From Saccoglossus kowalevskii (taxonomy: Eukaryota > Hemichordata > Enteropneusta > Harrimaniidae), in the NCBI RefSeq assembly GCF_000003605.2, contig NW_003133845.1, positions 751,906 to 763,461 of the forward strand: a stretch of 11,556 bases of DNA, in the 5' to 3' direction. Each line of letters starts with the position of its first letter. Position 1 is the stretch's first letter. The notes under the pieces are model-generated. The model did no database searches. It was not told the origin of the DNA and was given only the letters and a program-made list of their open reading frames with translations. Made by a program: the position numbers and the translations under genes. Positions 9,201 through 11,556 of the stretch are shown here, piece by piece.

Positions 9201-11524
9201 GACAGCGACTCATAAATATCAAGAGCATTGGATAAAGTTGGCCAGAAAGTTTTCAGATATTCTTGCATTGTCAGTAAAAACACTTGTCTTGTCTTGGCAG
9301 CAAACTTAGCAATAAACTAAGTAAATTAAGTAGAAATGAAAAGTATTAATTACTAACAGTTTGTTTGTTTTTTGAATGCCAAAATCAACTTTTGAAACTT
9401 GTCAGAAAAAAAAAATATATTTTTTTCATATTTTTTCAAAAATGTTGGAAACAGGAAATTATGGCCATTGGGTCTAAAGATTTATAGAGTAATTATAAAA
9501 AAAAATAAAAGAAAGGTACAAAATGTTGCCACAAAATTTTGGTAGAAAAAAATAATCGTTTTTAAAGTAAGAACATACATTATTAATGCTGTCACAAAAG
9601 ATTGATTACAGTATTACACAAAATCACATTCAACATTTTAAACAATAACATTTCTGGCTGTAAAGCTCCACCGCAAGGACATCATTAACCGACTTCTCAC
9701 ATCGAGTTGATCATGAAATAAACTCACTTCTTGATCTTCAGTGATCATAACGATAGAGACTTGTCCCGCAAGGTGATTATAGTACCATACAGCAGCTTCA
9801 TACACTGATCTATAATATGTAGACGAAAGATAACATGTCAAACCTTTCTAATGTCATCATTTTCTAACCAAAATTTGTGTGCAACATTTTGCTAATTTTT
9901 GTGTATTTTTTATATTTCCTAACAAGTTCTGAATCAGATAAACAATATTCACCACTGGTTTTGATCAAAATTTGAAGAAAAAAATAAAATACAGCTATAT
10001 TTTGAGAAAGGTGACAAAAGTTCAAAAGGTTAAAGTTTACAACTCAACTTCCGATTACCCTAAAAAATAAACATTTTTTATCGGAAATCTGTTTTTCTTG
10101 GAATAGGTGGAATCCAGGTCTGGATAAATTATTTTGATTTTTGGAAATATCAGACAAAACTATAAAATGTGAAACTGTTGCTGGTGTTTCTGATATGACA
10201 TGTAAATTTAAATCCAATAACTAAATGTAATTTGGTGGTCGCCATCTTGGATATCAGTTAAAATACCAGTTAAAATACTAGTAATATTTGAGTCAGTGCA
10301 TGAAAGTTCACTAATAATGACCTCATGAAATTGTTATGGATTATGCGACTCAATGAAATTTTGAATTAATATTCACAACAAAAATATTAACTTTGTTGTC
10401 TACAGATCTTAAGTAGTTTTATCAATAATTTATGATACAACACATGAACAGCTTGTGACATATAATCATTCTAAGCTTTCACCATAACCTTTAGGCCTAT
10501 GCTTCCACTAAATCTCCTTTCACAAACCATTATCCTTCCACTTTCTGCTATTGCTTTTTTTTTCTGTAATACTTTTGTGCCTGGAGGCAGAGCTTTGCTA
10601 AATGAATGTCTCTTTTGTGTGTGTAAAGCACAATTTCAGACAATACAGTGCATTTTACATTAGAATTTTCCATTTTTGATTTCATCTTTTCATACTTGGA
10701 TTATGAACAGTAACCAAGCTGTGTCGGAGATTCATAATATATATTTGTATTCGTTTTTATATTCCTATTATCATTCTTATTACTGTAAAATCTGTATTAG
10801 AAGCCGCGGCTTCTATTAAAATGGTACAATGCAACAGAGGGGATGCGGCTTCTATTAGAGCATCTACACATATGAGAAATGATGAACTTTTGGTTCTCAA
10901 TTATTCAAATAGAATGGATGCGACTTCTATTAGGGATGCGGCTTCTAATACAGATTTTACGGTACATGTCATTTTTCTATAGTTAATTCGTTTACCATTC
11001 GCATGAAGGATTCCTCTGAGTAATTTTCGACCAATTAGAATCATTTAATTTCAGCCAATCATTTTACTCTGTATTTTATCTTTTTCTTCCGCGTACTTAC
11101 ATTTGTATTTCCCGTGTACATGGTTTCTCTCACGTTTGATACGCACCTATATAAAGGGCTAGTTTCAGAGTTTCGGGGCTCCTTGTTCATGTGTTACATG
11201 TTTCTATGCCAGTTTATCCAGCAATAAACCATACCGTGTTTTTGCATCCATATTTGACTGTTTATTCTGCCATCAAGTACAACCAAAGCATACTACTGTA
11301 TCCCCCACAAGCTGGCACTGTCAGAATGTAACAACCAGAAAACCCCAAACTCGTTACACCAAATATTCTCACCTCAGTTGCCATTCTTTGAGTAATTCCC
11401 CAGGCTGTCGTTCACAGTAAGCGTAATGACAATACTCGTTAGCAAATATTGTACACTGTTGTCTTGGATCTTTAACCATTTTACGTATGTTGTTGTATGA
11501 CCTCCTGTTACCGTGATGTAAAAC
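135..11524 (-). CDS. DIS3L: DIS3-like exonuclease (RNA exosome 3'-5' exoribonuclease), 12 internal exons, partial at both ends
   Basis: Spliced CDS, complement of join(135..220, 1184..1379, 1951..2049, 2897..3045, 3229..3495, 4199..4314, 5359..5453, 7980..8039, 8382..8517, 9169..9316, 9728..9809, 11373..11524). All introns are GT-AG, and the phases chain without a stop over 528 codons. In fragment numbering, PIN-type sequence covers about 1-125, cold-shock domains 1 and 2 about 135-345, and RNB begins about 375. DIS3L-type signatures are [10 protein letters not shown] (CSD1), PTGRVIGIL and [12 protein letters not shown] (CSD2), [10 protein letters not shown] (RNB metal site) and [11 protein letters not shown]. 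Known family role: processive hydrolytic 3'-5' RNA decay on the cytoplasmic exosome. DIS3L rather than DIS3 is favoured by [15 protein letters not shown] and [12 protein letters not shown], which match my recollection of human DIS3L; DIS3 differs there. The N-terminal ~90 residues, the C-terminal half of RNB and S1 lie beyond the window. Confidence 0.93.
221..1183 (-). other. DIS3L: Intron 11 of DIS3L (963 nt)
   Basis: The intron carries the 21-bp minisatellite and its decaying flank (461 to about 1060). The rest is unique AT-rich sequence in which I see no gene. Confidence 0.85.
461..886. repeat. 21-bp minisatellite in intron 11
   Basis: There are 14 clear 21-bp units from 461 to 754 (agtgtggtgtatcaagatgg plus one base), two weaker ones to 796, and relics to about 886. 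Related fragments may run to about 1060. Units 1-8 alternate between a 'caagattga/caagattca' type and a 'ggtatggc/catatggc' type, giving a 42-bp higher-order period. Units 10-13 are the plain 'caagatgga' type. Because 21 is a multiple of three and units lack stops, both strands stay open in several frames, giving apparent KCGVSRW-like proteins. These are artefacts. In the DIS3L pre-mRNA the array reads as repeated ACACCACAC. Confidence 0.95.
1184..1379 (-). CDS. DIS3L: DIS3L window exon 11 (RNB domain)
   Basis: This exon is 196 nt; 1 nt completes Arg and it exits in phase 0. The acceptor is TTTATCCTTAG|AGC and the donor TATGAG|GTAAAT. It encodes [60 protein letters not shown] and [24 protein letters not shown] and VWYGRTxIRSAYK are DIS3L-type RNB motifs and distinguish it from DIS3 (YLCEKRIDMVP and LTYAEAQ in human, from memory). 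The open frame continues past both splice sites by chance, so the splice boundaries rather than the ORF ends define the coding part. Confidence 0.96.
1380..1950 (-). other. DIS3L: Intron 10 of DIS3L (571 nt)
   Basis: AT-rich intron. An 80-codon plus-strand open frame at 1676-1918 has no recognisable motif or codon pattern and is taken as chance. A T-rich run lies near 1538-1563. Nothing else is supported. Confidence 0.85.
1951..2049 (-). CDS. DIS3L: DIS3L window exon 10 (RNB domain)
   Basis: This exon is 99 nt; 1 nt completes Arg and 2 nt (AG) of the next Arg are carried on. The acceptor is CATTGCAG|GCA and the donor AAATCAAG|GTATTT. It encodes [20 protein letters not shown] followed by [15 protein letters not shown](I/L)E(L/V)GVHIADV(S/T)(H/Y)FV is a core RNB signature directly after the catalytic Asp cluster. 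The Tyr after Ser (DVSYFV) replaces the His I recall in human DIS3 and DIS3L. Confidence 0.95.
2050..2896 (-). other. DIS3L: Intron 9 of DIS3L (847 nt)
   Basis: The intron contains an unassigned 107-codon plus-strand open frame at 2322-2645 in a patch less AT-rich than its surroundings. I recognise no family. No repeat structure is evident. Confidence 0.85.
2897..3045 (-). CDS. DIS3L: DIS3L window exon 9 (RNB domain entry and catalytic Asp cluster)
   Basis: This exon is 149 nt, phase 0 in, 2 nt (AG) of Arg out. The acceptor is TTTGACAG|ATA and the donor TCTGTTAG|GTAATT. It encodes [20 protein letters not shown], a basic [10 protein letters not shown] helix, and [17 protein letters not shown]. 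The pattern D-x5-D-x-D-D (exon residues 36, 42, 44 and 45; fragment residues 388, 394, 396, 397) is the two-metal site of RNase II/RNB exoribonucleases. All four acids are intact, so catalytic competence is expected at this site. PKGCEDVDD rather than PPGCTDIDD separates DIS3L from DIS3. Confidence 0.96.
3229..3495 (-). CDS. DIS3L: DIS3L window exon 8 (cold-shock domain 2 core)
   Basis: This is the largest exon, 267 nt, 89 whole codons (phase 0 to 0). The acceptor is TTCTATCCCCAG|GAG and the donor GGACAG|GTATGT. It encodes [20 protein letters not shown], then [28 protein letters not shown] and [35 protein letters not shown] and ILVENSIS are near-identical to vertebrate DIS3L (from memory). 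The intron side of its 5' edge is unusual: acceptor, pyrimidine tract and the first ~51 coding nt have been tandemly copied three more times upstream in the gene's sense (see the repeat entry at 3445-3775). Confidence 0.95.
3445..3775. repeat. Tandem copies of the exon 8 5' edge and its acceptor
   Basis: Four tandem units start (plus strand) at 3445, 3540, 3626 and 3726, with spacings of 95, 86 and 100 nt. Each begins ccagg/ccaga and, where complete, ends gtgacag. The first unit includes the true exon 8 start (coding nt 1 to about 51), its acceptor and ~40 nt of intron. Unit 2 keeps a convincing acceptor (CTATCTCCAG|GTG, exon-like side from 3590) and would read [17 protein letters not shown] against the real [17 protein letters not shown]. 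Unit 3 has lost the clean acceptor (TTTCCAAG|TGA). Unit 4 is a partial relic. Divergence rises away from the exon. Use of the unit 2 acceptor would add 95 nt and shift the frame. Confidence 0.9.
3496..4198 (-). other. DIS3L: Intron 7 of DIS3L (703 nt)
   Basis: The exon-proximal ~280 nt is the tandem array of exon-edge copies. From about 3780 to 4198 I see only unique AT-rich sequence. Confidence 0.85.
4199..4314 (-). CDS. DIS3L: DIS3L window exon 7 (start of cold-shock domain 2)
   Basis: This exon is 116 nt; 2 nt complete Gly and it exits in phase 0. The acceptor is CATTTGACAG|GAA and the donor GATAAG|GTAATA. It encodes a variable acidic linker ([13 protein letters not shown]) and then [20 protein letters not shown] and FSADK. 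The block PTGRV(V/I)GI(L/I)xxNWRxY opens CSD2 in all DIS3-family proteins. The linker between CSD1 and CSD2 is shorter than I recall for human. Confidence 0.94.
4390..4457. repeat. Imperfect inverted repeat, ctggttgcc / ggcaaccag
   Basis: A perfect 9-bp inverted pair (4390-4398 and 4449-4457) encloses a loop with further partial pairing (catgtgc / gcgcatg). The patch is clearly richer in G+C than the surrounding intron and resembles a fragment of a dispersed repeat, but I cannot name a family. Confidence 0.4.
4590..4949. repeat. Duplicated ~131-bp repeat with 10-bp inverted end (dispersed-element fragment)
   Basis: Two diverged direct copies start near 4601 (acacgggctgaaat) and 4732 (acacaggctgaaat). 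They share atatgcaaattag...cttaatatgcat, a ccaaggt/tcaaggt block and aaatctgctca. A third start (aaaacaggcag) at about 4869 is cut short by 'cagacacacagacacacc'. A 10-bp inverted repeat follows (cattatctcc 4900-4909, ggagataatg 4940-4949). Each main copy holds an octamer ATGCAAAT. The pattern suggests a non-autonomous mobile element; the class is not clear. Confidence 0.6.
5359..5453 (-). CDS. DIS3L: DIS3L window exon 6 (end of cold-shock domain 1)
   Basis: This exon is 95 nt; 1 nt completes Arg and 1 nt (G) is carried to the next exon. The acceptor is CTGATATAG|GAA and the donor CATGAAG|GTAACC. It encodes [20 protein letters not shown] followed by [11 protein letters not shown]. The motif RA(V/I)xGD(I/V)(V/A)AVELLP is a hallmark of DIS3 and DIS3L CSD1. 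This version, with [14 protein letters not shown], looks closer to DIS3 than human DIS3L does, as if it keeps the ancestral state. Confidence 0.94.
5743..6747. mobile_element. Putative non-autonomous element with a 157-bp tandem core and short inverted ends (pearl/Helentron-like)
   Basis: The ~1-kb block is bounded by tagctccgctgt (5743-5754) and acagaggagcta (6736-6747), inverted with 11 of 12 matches. Between them lie a unique left part, the 157-bp array, and a unique right part with cggacgacgacggaca and gataagctcagct. No ORF is present. The layout (short ends, ~160-bp tandem core, no coding) recalls the pearl elements of bivalves and related Helitron/Helentron-derived elements; that link is inference from architecture. 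I found no clear target-site duplication, and the left boundary is less certain than the right. Confidence 0.55.
5783..6668. repeat. 157-bp tandem array
   Basis: The landmark 'ggtc(c/t)ac/ggtacac' recurs with gtcc/gtac/gtct at 5993, 6150, 6307, 6464 and 6621, an exact spacing of 157 nt four times with no indels. Units share atatgtaatatcaaagcaatt, tttttaacaagaagtcgaaa, aaaatgacaaaaatattca and agagaattaaagatatcat. A shortened and more diverged unit precedes them (5783-5880, with a deletion before ttgtggtttttaac), and the last unit decays after 6621. Later units share catcatgaaatg instead of cattacaaaatg, showing that variants spread between neighbours. Confidence 0.95.
7632..7745. mobile_element. 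Foldback (MITE-like) element, 21-bp perfect inverted ends
   Basis: Arms 7632-7652 and 7725-7745 are perfect inverted repeats of 21 bp containing agtatacctcaaagtat / atactttgaggtatact. Pairing continues inward with 14 of 18 matches up to cagtac/gtactg, giving a stem near 39 bp. The ~36-nt loop is much richer in G+C (gacgcgcagtggaggtcgatg) than the intron. There is no coding capacity; the 64-codon minus frame across it is incidental. A target duplication is not evident, though both flanks are A/T-only. Confidence 0.6.
7980..8039 (-). CDS. DIS3L: DIS3L window exon 5 (cold-shock domain 1, small exon)
   Basis: This is the smallest exon, 60 nt, with 1 nt completing Gly at the start and 2 nt (AG) of Arg at the end. 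The acceptor is GTGATTTCAG|TGG and the donor GCTAG|GTAAGA. It encodes [19 protein letters not shown]. This equals the human stretch with SDLVSDILIHGMKAR (from memory), so identity rests on SDI and GM-AR, the consistent phases and the flanking exons. The 2.5-kb intron that follows is the largest in the window and carries most of the repeats. Confidence 0.86.
8040..8381 (-). other. DIS3L: Intron 4 of DIS3L (342 nt)
   Basis: Unique AT-rich intron; I see no repeat, RNA gene or ORF in it. Confidence 0.85.
8382..8517 (-). CDS. DIS3L: DIS3L window exon 4 (start of cold-shock domain 1)
   Basis: This exon is 136 nt. The first two bases complete an Asp codon and two bases (GG) of a Gly codon are carried on. 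The acceptor is TTTCTTTAG|ACA and the donor GCAGG|GTAAGT. After a short linker, residues [18 protein letters not shown] and [13 protein letters not shown] match the opening of CSD1 in DIS3L (human: [25 protein letters not shown], from memory). This OB-fold domain guides RNA toward the RNB channel. The linker between PIN and CSD1 ([15 protein letters not shown]) is slightly shorter than I recall for human. Confidence 0.94.
8518..9168 (-). other. DIS3L: Intron 3 of DIS3L (651 nt)
   Basis: AT-rich intron. A patch near 8780-8805 (aaatggcgatcagtcggccattt) is a short inverted motif of the kind found in dispersed repeats. The donor-proximal end (9135-9163) is a perfect hairpin. No gene is supported. 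Confidence 0.85.
9135..9163 (-). repeat. Perfect 13-bp hairpin beginning at intron 3 position +6
   Basis: aattctattctat (9135-9147) and atagaatagaatt (9151-9163) are exact inverted repeats with a 3-nt spacer. In the pre-mRNA the stem starts at the sixth base of the intron, right after GUAAC, so it abuts the U1 pairing site of a donor with a weak +5 base. Confidence 0.9.
9169..9316 (-). CDS. DIS3L: DIS3L window exon 3 (end of PIN domain and linker)
   Basis: This exon is 148 nt, phase 0 in, 1 nt (G) out. It encodes 49 residues from [15 protein letters not shown] through [20 protein letters not shown] to STVEK. The block [15 protein letters not shown] matches human VFVITFKNYLDNFWP (from memory). 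There are two possible acceptors in the same frame: TTTACTTAG|TTT (chosen) and, 12 nt downstream, GCTAAG|TTT. The first gives exactly the 11-residue spacing to VF(L/V) that I recall in human DIS3L and has the better pyrimidine tract. The donor GAGAAAG|GTAACA is weak at +5 and is followed at once by a perfect hairpin. Confidence 0.88.
9317..9727 (-). other. DIS3L: Intron 2 of DIS3L (411 nt)
   Basis: Very AT-rich intron with an A-run/T-run stretch at 9404-9440. Nothing else is recognisable. Confidence 0.85.
9728..9809 (-). CDS. DIS3L: DIS3L window exon 2 (PIN domain, middle)
   Basis: This exon is 82 nt; its first base completes the Arg codon split after exon 1, and it exits in phase 0. The acceptor is ATTATAG|ATC and the donor CAAGAA|GTGAGT. 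The 27 residues begin [12 protein letters not shown] and end IVMITEDQE. They match human DIS3L SIYNAAVWYYHH and IVMVTEDEE (from memory). The Asp of ITED aligns with human DIS3 Asp177, a PIN-site acid. The position of DIS3 Asp146, just before the conserved Arg at the exon 1/2 junction, is Leu here, which fits the inactive PIN known for DIS3L. Confidence 0.93.
10781..10964. mobile_element. 184-bp MITE with 27-bp terminal inverted repeats and TA target duplication
   Basis: Left end 10781-10807 (tactgtaaaatctgtattag and on) and right end 10938-10964 are inverted repeats with 26 of 27 matches. Both outermost dinucleotides are TA, fitting a TA duplication as made by Tc1/mariner-type transposases. 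The motif (g)cggcttctatta recurs inside near 10808, 10846, 10920 and 10939, and the left end runs into a 14-bp palindrome, gaagccgcggcttc (10800-10813). No ORF is present, so it is non-autonomous. Confidence 0.85.
11148..11155 (+). promoter_or_regulatory. TATA box of the LTR-like module
   Basis: TATATAAA followed by ggg, with CCAAT motifs 93 and 117 nt upstream. If active, transcription would start about 11180 and run antisense to DIS3L toward exon 1. Confidence 0.5.
11223..11228 (+). terminator. Poly(A) signal AATAAA of the LTR-like module
   Basis: AATAAA lies 68 nt past the TATA box and is followed by tgtttttgcatc and tgactgttt. The short TATA-to-AATAAA distance is typical of a compact R region in LTRs. 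Confidence 0.45.
11373..11524 (-). CDS. DIS3L: DIS3L window exon 1 (PIN domain, first part)
   Basis: This exon is 152 nt, enters in phase 0 and leaves 2 nt (AG) of a split Arg codon. The acceptor reads TAATCAG|GTT and the donor CTGAG|GTGAGA, both good matches to consensus. It encodes 50 residues starting [19 protein letters not shown] and ending GELLKEWQL. It corresponds to the stretch of human DIS3L that contains RRQYNKLRN and ILFANEF (comparison from memory), inside the PIN-type region. The short N-terminal piece before it must sit in exons outside the window. The conserved block is TIFANEY. An LTR-like sequence ends about 40 nt past the donor. Confidence 0.9.
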
Positions 11525-11556
11525 CTGATTACAAGACAACAAAATTGTGAATCAAG

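Larger units (their letters stand above)
10722..11333 (+). mobile_element. Putative solo LTR of an LTR retrotransposon (antisense to DIS3L)
   Basis: The 3' part reads like U3-R-U5: two CCAAT motifs (11031 and 11055), TATATAAA at 11148, AATAAA at 11223 followed by a T/G-rich stretch, and an end in TGTAACA at 11327-11333. A candidate 5' end is TGTCGGAG at 10722, giving TG...CA termini and about 428 bp after removing the MITE inside. I could not find a convincing target-site duplication or a second LTR, so the left boundary, and even the LTR call, is tentative. Confidence 0.45.
9810..11372 (-). other. DIS3L: Intron 1 of DIS3L (1,563 nt)
   Basis: From 9810 to about 10720 the sequence is AT-rich, with an exact 12-bp direct duplication (cagttaaaatac, 10255-10278) and a gtcgccatcttgg motif typical of repeat debris. 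From about 10720 to 11333 it carries the MITE and the LTR-like module. No tRNA or ORF is seen. Confidence 0.85.

Noticed and set aside
135-11524. DIS3 rather than DIS3L, or a processed pseudogene
   Set aside because: [26 protein letters not shown] and [12 protein letters not shown] are DIS3L-type. Eleven in-phase introns with good splice sites and no stops exclude a processed or decayed copy.

Overview
This is an AT-rich animal (eukaryotic) window. It holds the middle of one protein-coding gene on the minus strand, split into 12 GT-AG exons. Joined in order (11524 down to 135), the exons form one uninterrupted frame of 1,586 nt (528 codons plus 2 nt). The encoded protein is a DIS3-like exoribonuclease, DIS3L, the catalytic subunit of the cytoplasmic RNA exosome. 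The window covers most of the degenerate PIN region, both cold-shock-type domains and the first part of the RNB catalytic domain, including its D-x5-D-x-DD metal-binding motif. About 90 N-terminal residues, the rest of RNB, the S1 domain, the promoter and the poly(A) site lie outside the window.

The organism is most likely a marine invertebrate, perhaps a lophotrochozoan or a non-vertebrate deuterostome. The protein is close to vertebrate DIS3L but keeps some residues that recall DIS3. Introns are small to medium (183 to 2,526 nt) and AT-rich. They carry repeats with 'gacggacgacggaca'-like ends, a type I associate with mollusc and other marine invertebrate genomes. The species cannot be fixed from this sequence alone.

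Layout on the plus strand: exon 12 (135-220); intron 11 with a 21-bp minisatellite (461 to about 886); exon 11 (1184-1379); intron 10; exon 10 (1951-2049); intron 9 with a chance-sized plus-strand ORF; exon 9 (2897-3045); exon 8 (3229-3495); intron 7 with three decayed tandem copies of the 5' edge of exon 8; exon 7 (4199-4314); intron 6 with a roughly 131-bp duplicated repeat; exon 6 (5359-5453); intron 5 with a roughly 1-kb element built on an exact 157-bp tandem array and a separate foldback element; exon 5 (7980-8039); exon 4 (8382-8517); exon 3 (9169-9316), whose donor abuts a perfect 13-bp hairpin; exon 2 (9728-9809); intron 1 with a 184-bp MITE and an LTR-like promoter/poly(A) module; exon 1 (11373-11524).

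No novel multi-gene system is visible. The interesting material is intronic: the duplicated exon edge, the 157-bp array element, the MITE beside or inside an LTR-like sequence, and the hairpin at a splice donor.
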